NCBI GenBank assembly: GCA_029783825.1 | Contig: JAREIK010001332.1 | Coordinates: 620,001-684,000, forward strand | Direction: 5' to 3' | Source of the DNA: Sapria himalayana | Taxonomy: Eukaryota > Streptophyta > Magnoliopsida > Malpighiales > Rafflesiaceae | DNA: 64,000 bases | Part shown: positions 23,572 through 36,400 of the stretch, in pieces | Layout: each line of letters opens with the position of its first letter | Position numbering within the stretch: the stretch's first letter is position 1 | Notes under the pieces: model-generated | The model's input: the letters and a program-made list of their open reading frames with translations, nothing else | Database searches by the model: none | What the model was told of the DNA's origin: nothing | Made by a program: the position numbers and the translations under genes

Positions 23572-23998
23572 TTTAAAAGTAGAGGTGTCAAACGTGCCGG
23601 GCCGGCCCGGCACGAGGCACGGCACGAGGCACGACACGGTTCTGCCGTGCCTGGGCCGGCCCGGCACGGGTTCGTCCCGTGCCGGTTCACGCAGGCACGC
23701 GAGGGGCGTGGGCGTGACCCGTCCCCCGGCCCCCCCGGTAAAAAGACCGCGGGTCGGGTCTGATTGGACCCGACCCGCGGTCCTGACTGTCGAGCCCCGA
23801 CGGGCTTAGACCCGACCAATCCCAACGGCCAAAAAAAAAAAATTCAAACTTTACAGATTTTCAGCCGTTGGATTCGCCTCCAACTGCTAGGGGGCAGAAT
23901 CCAACGGTCCTCGTGATTCTGCCCCTTAAAATTATATTAAAAATTCAAAAAAATAATAAAAAAATTTCTTTTTTTATAAAAAATTAATTTCTTTAGCC

Positions 23999-24005
23999 TA
24001 TAAAT
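23999..24005 (+). promoter_or_regulatory. Putative TATA box of hAT copy B
   Basis: TATAAAT followed by TCTACCCCCCTCCC, at the position equivalent to 989-996 in copy A and about 290 bp upstream of the transposase ATG at 24294. Confidence 0.45.
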
Positions 24006-24293
24006 TCTACCCCCCTCCCTATAACATTTATGTTTTTCAAAAACATATCTCTTCTCAAAACTTTCTCTCTCTCACATAAATCGTGTATCTCTCTCTCGGG
24101 CCTCGGGATTTTGATTTCGGCTTGGATTTTCGTGAAACTATACTTGAGTTTTGAAAATCAGAGCTTCATGCGGTGCACCTTGCACGTGACTGACCTCATT
24201 GTTTTTACCGGGTAATTTATTTTACGTTTTTATTTACTTTTTCTCTCTAAAGCTTCTCTCTCTAGAAAAACATAGGAAAAAAAAACATAAAAA

Positions 24294-26418
24294 ATGACAA
24301 ATACACCTGACACGTATTTAAATTTGGAAAATGAAAATGTTAGTGTTACATAGACGTCTGCGGCTCCTGAAACTTTGGTTTCTCCAGTCGTCTCAACCCA
24401 AAGTTCTAAAAAACAAAAAACTAGGAGGACTTCTGTAGCTTGGACTCATTTTAAAATCATAACACAAGTAAATGTTAGGGGTGCGGAACTTGAAATGGCA
24501 CAGTACAAATATTGTATGAGACTTTTAACATGCAAGAGTTCATGTGGGACTGGGCACCTTAAGAGGCATGCCGAATTATGTACCAAAAAACATGGACCCT
24601 TAGATTCTAGGCACATCCAACTTGGCACTACATTTTTTGAGACTGGATTGAGTTCAGTCTCAAAGTTTACTCCCTTTGTATACTCCAGTGAGTTGGGTAG
24701 GGATGACATGGCCAGGCTCATCACTTTGATGGGTCTTCCGATCAGATTTTCGGAAGATCCGAGGGTAGTGCGCTTCATGCAGACTTATTTTCAGCCTTCC
24801 TATCGTAGGATTCCTAGGTCCACATCTAGGAGTGGCATACTAAAGATATATAAGTTAGAAAAACAAAAAAATAATTAACGAATTTATGACATATAGTGGA
24901 GTGGTGTCCGTGACGTCCGATATATGGACATGTCACGATGGTTCTTCTTATGCATGTCTCACGAGTCACTATGTAGATTCTAACTGGACAATCAATAAAA
25001 AAATTTTAGGATTCACTGAGATTCTTCATCCTCATGATGGCCCGGCCATTTTTGAGTGTATGATAAAAATATTTAGGGAATATAAAATTTAAAATAAAAT
25101 TTTTAGTGTTACTTTCGATAATGCTTCTAATAATGGAGTAGCGATCAATATGTTTGTTAGGAATATTAGAGACGCACCATTAGGAGAGATCTTTCATGTC
25201 AGATGCATGTGTCATGTGATTAACCTGATAGTTCAAGCGGGTATGAAGGTGTTTTCCCCCGCGTTGGAAAATATACGCAATGCACTCAAGTATATTCGCA
25301 CTCCTCGCAGACAACAAGAGTTTGGTACTCTCTGTTTGTCTGCGAATCTTAAGAAGAAGAAATTCCAATCGGATGTGAGACATCGTTGGAATTACACGTA
25401 CCTGATGTTGGAATCATGTGTTGGATACGAACACGTGATATCCGACTAAGTCAATAGTAAGAGTGACGAACTTATTATTGACGATACTGACTGGGTTTCA
25501 GGAATTTTATTTATGAAATTTCTGAAGATATTTTATGACACGACAAACATGTGTTCGTTGGTTTATACGCTCACCACTTGCATTGCACTCCGGTGCATAT
25601 GCAACATTAGTAGCATGTTTAGGAAGTATCGAGCTGACCCGACGCTTAGCCATATGGTTGTAGAGATGGAGACCAAGTACTTGAAGTACTTGTCCACCAT
25701 TTTATCTCTTTATTGCCTCGCTGCATGCATGGACCCTAGGGCTAAGGTGGAAGGGGTAGAAAACACCCTGACTTTCATTTTCTCGTGCATGAACCTGGAA
25801 GAGCCACCTGAAGGATTCATTTACGAGAAGTTGACAGACCTGTTCACATACTACGATACTAGGTATGGTGGTGGTGGTGGTGAGACTGTGATTACGGACA
25901 TTGATACCTTGTTCGGAGATGACGATTATTCCATTAACCTAGCGAGGGGGAAACGTAGGGGTGGACCTTCACATAGGAGCGAGCTGTCTCAGTACTTAGA
26001 TACCGATTACTGCTCAATCCTATCACCTTCTGACAATAAGAATCTTGATTTATTACAGTGGTGGAAATCATATGAGTCCGCCTATCCCGTGTTATCTAGG
26101 ATGACACGGGATCTACTGACTCCTCCGGTGTCGAGCGTAGCATTGAAGTCTGCTTTTTCTGTTGCAGTGAACGTGATTTCGGATAGGAGATCGAGATTAC
26201 GTCCAGATATGGTTGAGGCCTTGACATGTTTGAAGGATTGGGAGGAATCGAGGTTTAGCATCCATGATCGTGCTGAAGCTGGGACTGTGACAGACACTGC
26301 AGTCGTATCCACATCTACTACGATGGCGGTGGAGCTGATTGCCGATGATGATGATCCATATGATACTGATCTTGATGTTGCGGCTGATGATTCTCATGAT
26401 ATGCCGCTTGACGATTGA
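24294..26418 (+). pseudogene. hAT transposase of copy B (stops, frameshift, lost catalytic Glu)
   Basis: Same domain order as copy A. Lesions seen: a stop at codon ~20 (CAA to TAG near 24352), a one-base A insertion near 24868, a stop near 25091 (AAA ATT TAA), and a stop at 25447 (TAC to TAA). Two key residues are also changed: the first zinc ligand of the BED finger reads YKYC instead of CKYC, and the conserved Glu of SVASESAFS reads SVALKSAFS. The longest open piece is 25513-26418 (C-terminal half). No active product is expected, though it could be mobilised in trans because its ends are intact. Confidence 0.9.
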
Positions 26419-27010
26419 TGCTGATCTGCTGTTTTTTTTTCGATGTTTTTTTTTTCATTGTATTTATACGCTTTGTTTGTACGTTGTGTTGAAACTTATA
26501 CTTGTTTTGTTCGGACCATCGGTTTCAAATGCATGATTGGTAATTTTTCATTTGTGTAGTTTAATTTTTTTTAATTTTTACTAACATAATGTATTGATTT
26601 ATTTTTTTTACGATTTAAATTTTATTTTAAAAATTAATAACTTTAATTTATAATTAATAAATTATAAATATAAATAAAGCTATACTAAGTTGAATTTGAT
26701 AAAAAAAATAATTTTCTAAAATTTATTTTTTTTTTAATTTTAATTTGTAACATTTTTTAAAAAAATTATATTTAATAATTAATACTCTACATAGTGTAGA
26801 CTACACTTAACCTTAAGAAATAAAATTTACAATATATAAATTAAAAAAAAAATAATATTCTGATTTTAGATTTCTGCCTGTCCGTGCGGCCTCCCGTGAC
26901 TCGTCCCGTCCTGGTCCCGCCTGCCCGGTCCTGCCTCTCTCTCACTCTCAGGCCTCAGCCTATGCAGCTATGCTCTATGTCGTGGCCCCTGGCCCCTGGC
27001 CTATTTGGCC

Positions 27011-27236
27011 AGGCCGGGCCCGCCTATATTCAAACCGTGCCGTGCCGGGCACGGCACGGTAGCATGATCGTGCTGGATAAAAACGGGCCGTGCCGTGCCG
27101 GCCCGGCCCGTTTGACACCTCTAGGCTATGCCCTGGCCCCTGGCCTGTATGGCCGTGCCGGGCAAGGCACGGTAGCACGATCGTGCTGGATAAAAATGGG
27201 CCGTGCCGTGCCGGGCCGGCCCGTTTGACACCTCTA
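27011..27236. repeat. Tandemly duplicated 3' end of hAT copy B
   Basis: The block GGCACGGTAGCA(T/C)GATCG...GGGCCGTGCCGTGCC...GTTTGACACCTCTA occurs twice with a 113-bp period, ending at 27123 and at 27236. Only the outer tip is next to the target duplication. Confidence 0.85.
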
Positions 27237-27320
27237 TTTAAAAGTATGGAACTTCCTTTTTTAGACTGGCATTTATCTTTGTACTTTCTACATTGTTGAT
27301 TTGTTAGCTTTTCTTGTTAG

Positions 27321-27435
27321 GGTGATTTTGGTCCATTTCATCCACAAATAGCCACCAAGGTGCCACTGTGGTTAGCTCTGGCCTTAAAGAAGCGGGGGAA
27401 GTGCATGATTCTTTCTCCCCAGTGGATGTCTGTTG
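27321..27435 (+). CDS. PSF2: PSF2 exon 2
   Basis: Acceptor TTGTTAG|GGTGATTTT and donor GTTG|GTAAGT. Encodes [20 protein letters not shown] and then [18 protein letters not shown] plus one base of the next codon. The basic KKRGKC region is the most conserved block of PSF2. Confidence 0.9.
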
Positions 27436-30400
27436 GTAAGTTCCATGTCTATGTCAGGTAGACGCACCACTATTTGTACGTGATTATGTTTGTTTTGACT
27501 CTATAAAGTACCCATATTGGAGAAAGACAATTATGATATGGCCTCACCACAATGGATATACATACACACAAATGTATAAATGCTTTAACGAAATGGGTGG
27601 ACGCATACATCCTAGTTTGACTAGAGGTGTCAAAAGGGCCGTGCCCGCAGGGCCTGCCGGCCCGAGTCTTTGTGGATTTGGACTGGGTCATGCCGGGCTG
27701 TGCTGAGTTGGGCTGGTTCAGGCCCATGCTTTCCAGCTTAACCTAGCCCTACTGCCTTAGACAGTTCGGGCTGTTGGGTCGGCTCGACCTCGATGGTCCC
27801 AAAAGGTTCTGAAATTATACTTTGGGGTTGGGCTCAGGGGCTTGGGTGACTGGGTGAGGCCCGACTGGTCACTAGAGGTGGAAGCTTGGGCTCAGTCCAA
27901 TTGAACCGTGCCCAAAACCCGGACCGTGTTTCAGGGCAGGGTACCTGACCGTGCCTTTGGTCCAGCCAGCCAGGTTGTGCTTGGCCCAGGCTGCCCGGCC
28001 CACTTGAAACCTCTCTTTGACAACTATTTTCCAATATATTACATGTTAATTCTGCTGTATATATCCATAAATATGATAGTTATGCTATATATATATATGG
28101 TTACGAGAACATGCATGCATATTCATTTATACATAATTATTGTATTTTTAACATTTGATTTTGTTTATATATTTTTTCTGTAAGTCTGATGTAGATTGTG
28201 ATGCTTCAATTTCGGGTTGGTGGAATAGAAAATCTGACGCAAATTTTGGAAGAAGAAAGAGATTCCCATGCATTCCAGCCTTTACCCTTTCATTTTGTGG
28301 AAGTCTCAAAGCTTCTGTTTGACTAGTACGAACAAAAACATTCACTTTTCTAGCTGTAAATTTTATGTGAACATGATGCTAATCTTATGCTTGACAGTGC
28401 ACGGGAAGATATTGTAGACACATATATGGTGAGCTATGATTCTTTTTCTTTGTACCTTGAGCTTGCATTGGATGAAATAGACAGGATAGTATGAGTTTGT
28501 AATCCGTATTCTCACATATTATAATTCCTGCCATTTTACTTGTTTGTCTTAGGTGAGATCTCTCATTGAAGATATCAGAGTTTTGAGGTTTCATAAAGTA
28601 GAGACAAATTTAGAAAAGTTTACTGCATCAACAGTGACGGTATATGCATTTATTCTTTTTTTTTTTCATGGAAATAAATATAATATGCCATTTTTTCTGG
28701 GTTTGAATTGGATGGGGGGGGTTTCTCTCTCTAATGACACCAATTGACTCAATCTGAACTCAATGCTAGTCTTGTAATTACTAGACTAGGTTGGGATGTT
28801 GGCATCTGATGTATTGGCACGTTACAGTGTGATCTTGGAAACAATATAGCTGACTAAAAGGTCAGCTTGCTTGTGATTGATTATAACATCTGATATATTT
28901 GTGGTCGTAGTGGAAAAATATGTCTGCCATGGAAGTGAACACAATACGGGCATTTGCTGGGAGATCTCTCCAAGCTTTTTATAAGTACGAAAATGAAGAA
29001 CTAATGGCAGATCAAACCCGAACACATGATAATCATCCACAAAGACCTACAAATATGCCAAGGGTATATCAATTTTTTTTTTTTTGTTATCTGTCATGTT
29101 TAGTGAAAATTTTGCAAACGTGAGTTAAATTTGCATAGCTAGTTCTAAGCTTTGATAAAATAGGAGGGTAATGTAGAGCAGAACGTCAAGTCTTAATAAA
29201 TTTATTATCCTTTATTCTAGTTGATTCTAATTAGTTGAGATAAAACTTAATTAATTTAATTTTATTGGTCATATCTAGAAGATAATGAATATATTTAAGT
29301 TGATAAGTTAGTCAAGGATTAAGAAAAAAAAAAAAATTATTAAAAATACAAATAAAGATAATTAAAGAAAAATATATTTGAGTAACATTTATGTGAATAG
29401 TCAGATGATAATATATCTTGTATAATTAAAATTCATGTGATTGTCTCAGATTATATTTGAAATGTATTTTAAAAATGATTATGATTCAAAAATGAAAACT
29501 TAAATATGTTAGACAAATATGCCAACTTGCCCAGTGTATATCAAATTTCTCCTTTTCTCATTTCCTAGTTATGTTTATGGAAACTTTGTTTATTTAAGTT
29601 ATGTTTGCAATATCTATCCTAAATATTAATAAAAGTAGAGGGTGATGTCAAGTAAATAATTGATTTTAATAAATTTCTCACAGCATTACTTTAGTCGATC
29701 CTAAGTAGATAGGAAAAGACTTGATCGATTTCATTTGATTAATCTTATTTAGAGAGGGAGCAGATATATTTTGGTTGACAACTTAGCTACGTATGTAAAA
29801 AAAAATATATTATAAAAAATATGAATAATAATGATCACAAAAATTTGAATTAAATTTATGTGAAAATTTGTCATCATGTTTTGATGATGATGATGATAAC
29901 TCAAATGTGAAGAATTAGTATGACCTACAAAAATACTTAAGGTATATCAATTTCATTTTTTTTCTTGTATTGGTTATGTTTAGACTAATTTTGTCAATGT
30001 GAATTACGCTTGTAATGTTGGTCTCAAGCTTGAATAAAAGATGAGAATGATATTAAGTAGATAATTAGTCTTGATAAATTGGTCATCTTTTTATTTTTGT
30101 TGACTCAAAGTAGTTAGAATAAGTCTTGATTAATTTGATTTGATTGATAATGGTTATAAATTTTTTTCGATCATGTTTAGAGATTATAGCATATATATTT
30201 GGGGTTAAAAGTTAGCTAATAATGTAAATAAAATCATCAATAACCAAGCCTTATTCTAACAACTTTGGATTAATTGTATGAATTTTATTTTTTTAATTAA
30301 TTTTGTTAAAAATCATATTTATACTCAACCTTTTAGTTATTAAATTCATATTTTATAATTTCTATCTAATTTTTCTTAGGTTTATCCTTGGTTCTTTCTT

Positions 30401-33400
30401 CTTTTTCCACTATAATAGCATCATCCTTCTTAAGTCACATACTAAGAGGTCTATGTTGGATGTTACTAAATCATATAAGATGATTTTCTTTTATCATATT
30501 ATCTATATAAATTCTTTTAATTTTTTTTAAATAATTTTATTTTTTATTTCATCATTCAAAGTCTTGTCATATATTCATCATATCATCCTCATTTATGCTA
30601 CTCTAATTTTTTGAATATTTTAATTCTTGTTCACCCAACATTTACTTTCATATATCATATTTGATCTTGTAGTTATTTTATAATTTTTTTTTATTATATT
30701 CAGTATTCTTTTATTACAAAGAATTTTTTTTGACTCAATTACAACTCTCAAGATTTTAGCTTCTTTTTTAATTCTTTTTTAGTTAATAACCAACAATATA
30801 TTATCTGTAAATAAAATGCAATAAAGGATATCTTTTTGGAGATCTCTTGTCATTTTATTCCTAATTAACACCAAAATAATAAGAATGAGTGCAGATCCTT
30901 GGTGTAGTCCCACAACTTTTGAAAACTCGTGAGTGATATTTTGAATAATCCTGGATATCACTTTCTCATACATATTTTTAATTAGTTTAATATATATACT
31001 TAATACTCATTTCTTGCATAATGTATTTTAGGATTAGTCGTAAACTTAAAATTGAGTTAAATCTATGAAAATAAATAACTGATCAATTTATGTTTGAAAT
31101 GTATTTTTGGGATGGTAACTCAAATATATTTTATTAACACCTAAATCTTTATATTGGGGTCTAGGTCAAAAGCTCTAGTTCAGTTGGCAAGTACAAACTT
31201 ATAATTATGGTTTATACTATGAGAATTTGAGTTTAATCCTTATCTCTATATGAGAAATTAGGAGTGTCAAATGAGTTGTGTTAGTTTTGCATGCCTAAAA
31301 TTTGAGGTATCCCAGTAATACCGGTTGGCTTGATGGAAACTAGGTTTGTGTTGAGTTAGGTCAGCATATCCATAAAGTTCGACAGGACTTTACCAGCGAC
31401 ATGACCCGTGGTCCATGCTTGAGCTGGTGGGCATGTAGTCATGGTCGTATCCAGATACGACACCAGCTTGTAGCTGGCTTAGGAATGACACAAGCTCATG
31501 CCTAGCCTGGCCATTGACACAAGTATGACACGGGCACATGCCTATGATGTGGTGTAGTGCTTTGTGCTTTCCAAGCTAGGCTAGGCAATAACTTTATGGG
31601 CCTTGATGTCACAGTCTCACTCAAAGAATGTGGAATGTTCTAGAAGATTCTGAAGAAGTCTACACTTGTATGGAAGGAATGAGATTATCCTAGATTATTC
31701 TAGAATCCTCTTGGATATATGTTATAGAATTCTCTATACATATATGGAACCTTCAAAGGTTTTAGACCATTTCCTATGCATGTATTAATGGAGGAGGTGA
31801 CCTCATCTGTAAACCACCAAGTTGAGAGTTTCTTGTTAGATTTTATTATTTAATAAAATATTTTCTTTATTTTCTAGTATTCTCTCAAATTTACTTTGCT
31901 TCCAAGTTGTGGGTAGACTCCAAACATAACAAGCAAGGTGAAAGTAATGCTAACCTAGCAAAATCTAAGGGGTAAGTTCTCTAAGTGCCGCATGAGAGCT
32001 TAGCGAAAAGACTAAGTTCGTGTTAGTTGGTATCAGAGGCGAGGTTGCAAAGTGTGAGAGTAACTTGGTAGATATGATGTCGAATTCTCATTTGGAGGAA
32101 ATTGCCGAACAAGTTTGGGCAAGGGACCTTGACTCTCCTGCTAAGTGAAAGTGAAAGAAGGATAAGTCTCATGATCCTCTCACAAGCTTGGACAATCAAG
32201 TGACCCGGTTAGAAGTCGTCATGGTAGACCCAAAGGAGGGGTTCGATCTCATGGAGCAAAACATGAAGAAGGTCATAGAGGATTTTGATATGCAGATCCT
32301 AGACCTTCAAGAGGGGATGCAAGGCTTGCCAATCCCAGTGGTGTCGCATGAGGAGTTTACGAAGGTCATGGGCATGCTCACTAGCTTAGAATCAAGGGTG
32401 GAGGTTTTGACCAAGTATTAGAAGGAGCTGAAACAAGAAGTGACAATCTACAAGATGATATTGTCGGCTCGGGTTATGTCCACTCATGAGGCCCAAAGGG
32501 TGGATGTGCCTAAGTCTCACACTTTCATGAGAAAATGAGATGCTAAAGAGTTAGACAATTATTTGTGGTGCATGGAGAGATATTTTGAGACAATATCACT
32601 AATTGATGAGGCAACAAAGGTACGCACTGCTACTCTTTATCTCATTGATAATGTAACTCTATGGTGGCATAGAAAATACATGGAGATAGAAAGAGGGATA
32701 CATAGCTCATAGAAAGATCAGGTATCTCAAGCACACGGGATCTATTCAGGACTATGTCAAGGAGTTCTTTTCCTTGATGCTCGAGGCTCCTGATATGAAT
32801 GAGAAAGACTTCATCTTTAATTTTATGGAGAAACTGCAAGGCTGGGCCGAGCAAGAATTGAGGAGACGTGGTGTCCAAGACATAGCTATGATCATAATAG
32901 TAGCAGAGTTACTCATGGATTTCTGAAGGGGAGACTCTTCTCAAACTAAGCCATCTTTCAAGGGTAGTCGTGCCAAAAGTAGGGGTGACAGGGAATACAA
33001 AAGCTATAATGCTAAGGAAGGAAAAGGATCAATGGTGACTTCTACCAACAAAGAAGGCAACAGTGGGGATAAGCACAGAGATTTTAAGCCAAAAACTAAT
33101 TGCTTCCTGTGTGATAGACTACACCGGGCACGTGAATGTCTTAAAAGAAAGGCCCTAAATGCTATGAGAGAGAGAGAGAGAGATTGAACAAGAGGATGAT
33201 GCCTCTCACATGAGGTCAATGTAGTTATTGAATGTCCTCAAGATCAAGCAAACTAAGAAGAAGCCTCAAAGTAGGGGACTCATATACGTGGAGGCCAAGG
33301 TGAATGAGATGTCTACTAAGGCCATGATAGATACTGGTGCCACACATAACTTTGTTTCAAAGGAGGAGACAATGAGACTCAAGCTCCAAATATCCAATGA

Positions 33401-36400
33401 AGTAGGATGATTTAAGGTAGTAAACTCCGCTGTTAAGCCATCACATTGAATAGTTCGCGGGGTGACCACGAGGATTGGGTATTGGGAAGGTAAGGTTAAC
33501 TTCACGGTGACACCCATGGATAATTTCTAGATAGTGATTGGAATGAATTTTCTTTACCAGGTAAAAGCTGTGCTTATACATTTTCTACGTTCGATGGCTA
33601 TCTTAGAAGAGGTGGTTTCATGCATGGTTTCCACAATCATCGAAGGTAAAGCTAAAATGCTTATGTTGTCCGCTTTGCAATTGGAGAATGGGTTGAAAAA
33701 AGAATGAGGTGACCTACTTGGTGACCTTTAAGGAAGATCCTAGTGATCCTATGAGAAATTCTATGCTCATGGAAGTCATGAAGGTATTAGACGAATTCAA
33801 AGATATAATACCACCGGAGCTACCCAAAAGTTTCCCACCCATGAGGGAGGAAGATCACATGATTGAGTTGGAGCCTGGAGCAAAACCTTCTGCCATGAGG
33901 CCATACAGGATGACATCCCCAGAGTTGAAGGAATTAAGAAGACAACTGAAGGAATTGTGGATGCTGGATTCATCCAACCATCTAAGATTCCATATGATAC
34001 GTTGGTCTTATTCCAAAATAAGCATGATGGGTCACTACGGATGTGTATTAATTACAGGGTACTCAAGAATGCAACGGTCAAGAACAAGTATCTCATTCTT
34101 CTTATTACTGATTTATTTAACCAACTTGGTAAATCACGGTATTCACTAAGTTAAACCTTTGATCAGTGTACTACCCAAGTAAGGATAACCGAAGGAGATG
34201 AGGTAAAGATCACATGTGTAACAAAGTATGACTCTTTTGAGTTCCTAGTGATGTTCTTTGGTCTTACTAATATACCTGTTATATTTTACACTTTGATGAA
34301 CAAAATATTTCATCATTTTTTAGATAAATTTGTGGTGATATATCTTAGATAATATTGTTATATATAGCAACATATTGGAAGAATATGTTAATCATCTAAG
34401 GTAGGTGTTCTGGCTACCAAGGTAAAATGAGTTATACGTGAAGGAGAAATGTTCATTTTCCCTTGAGGAGGTGGCTTCTTGAGATACTGTATCAAGGGTG
34501 ACAAGCTCATGATGTATGAAAGCAAGATCAAAGCTATTCAAGAATGAAATTTTTCTACTAAGATGTCATAACTAAGGTCTTTCTTGAGACTAGTTGACTA
34601 CTATCGGTGGTTCATTAAGGGATACTTAGCAAAAATAGTTCCATTAATAGACTTTTTCAAGAAGGGTAAGGCATGTACATTGGATGAAAAATGTCAGTAA
34701 TGTTTTGAATACTTGAAAAAGACTATATTGAAGGAGCTGGTTTTGGCACTACCTGACCGCACCAAGGTGTTCGAGGTATACACTGATGCTTCTGTCTTTG
34801 TCATTGGAGGAGTTTTTTTGAAAGCCACAAGCTCAATGACACAGAGAAGTGGTACATGGTCCAAGAGAAGGAGATGTCAGCAATCATCCATTGCTTGCGA
34901 ATGTGGAGACACTATCTGTTAGGATTACACTTCATAGTGAAGATAGATAATATTGCTACTAGCTATTTTCAGACCCAGAAGAAATTAAGTCCCAAGCAAG
35001 TAAGGTGGAAAGACTTCTTGTCGGAGTTTGACTACACGTTGGAGTACCAGCCATGCATAATCAATTACGTAGCTGATACCTTGAGCTGCAAAGCAGAGTT
35101 AGCATCCATGACTAGCTAGTCCCACGAAGAGATGGTTGATCTTATAAAGGAGGGGTTGCAACATGATACAATGGCCAATAGTATCATCTCATTGGCTCAC
35201 GAGGAAAAGACTATGTAGTTTTGGGTAGAGGATGATTTGTTCTACACAAAAAAAAGTGTCATTATGTGCCAAAGTTGGAAAGTATTAGAAGGAATCTTAT
35301 CAAGGAGTATCATAATTCCAAATGGACTGGACACCCATGACAACGACGCACAAGAGCATTACTAAAGCCTGTCTACTACTGGCCACAAATAATGAATGAT
35401 GTATAGACTTATGTGAAGACTTGTCTTGTGTGCCAATAAGATAAAGTGGAGTAATGTCTGCTTAAGGAATTGCTGGGGCCACTATTTATAGCAGAGCAAC
35501 CTTGGGAAAGTATCATTATGGACTTCATTATCGGCTTACTCAAGTCCGAGGGAAATGAATCTTTCATAGTGGTAGTTGATCGATTTTTAAAGTATGCTAC
35601 ATTCATAGCAGCTCCTAAAGATTGCACAGCAGAAGAGATGACCAAACTATTCCTTAAGAACTTGGTAAAGTATTGGGAGTTATCGAAGATTATTATTAGT
35701 GATCGTGACTCATGCTTTACTAGAAAGTTTTGGACGGAATTCTTCGAACTCATGGGCACGGAACTTTATTTTTCTACTAGCTTTCAACCTTAGACTGATG
35801 GGCAGATAGAACGGGTGAATGCATTACTAGAGTTGTACTTGATGCACTTTGTGAGTGCCAATCAGACTGACTGGGCCAAATTGCTAAATGTGGCTCAGTT
35901 CTCCTATAATCTACCGAGAAGTGAGACAACTGGGAGGAGTCCATTCGAGATAGTCATGAGACAACAATCAATGATTTCTCACACCCTAGCAAGATGATAC
36001 ACATGAAGGAGTATAGCAGCTTACAAATTTGCTAAGGGATGACACGAGCAAGTTGATATAGTACGCTCATTTTTAAAGAAGAATGCTAAGAAAATGAAGA
36101 AATAGGCTAACAAGAAAAGAAGACATGTAGAATTTCAAGTTGGAGACTTAGTTTTTGTCAAGCTTTTACCATAACAATTCTAGTCCATTTGAAAGGTATA
36201 CAAGGGACTTGTGAGGAAGTATGAAGACTCCTTTCCTATACTTGGACGAGTTGGTATGATATCTTACAAAGTTGAGTTACCACCAAGGATAAAGATTCAT
36301 CATGTCTTTTATGTTAGCAATCTAAAGTCTTATCACGAAGATAAAGAAGATCCAGGCGGAAGAGTCTCTATGAGGGTAACCACAGTAGCAGTGACCTCCT

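Larger units (their letters stand above)
23580..27236 (+). mobile_element. hAT transposon, copy B (complete, inactivated)
   Basis: Starts TAGAGGTGTCAAACG, ends CGTTTGACACCTCTA, with perfect duplication TTTAAAAG at 23572-23579 and 27237-27244. Same layout as copy A and clearly the same family: GC-rich ends (23580-23810 and 26875-27236), TATA box (23999), transposase, AT-rich tail. Its 3' tip is present twice in tandem (ends at 27123 and 27236). It sits only 84 bp upstream of PSF2 exon 2 in the same orientation. Confidence 0.95.

Noticed and set aside
28148..28345. 65-residue reverse-strand frame
   Set aside because: Antisense shadow of PSF2 exon 3.
28822..29040. 72-residue reverse-strand frame
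   Set aside because: Antisense shadow of PSF2 exon 6.
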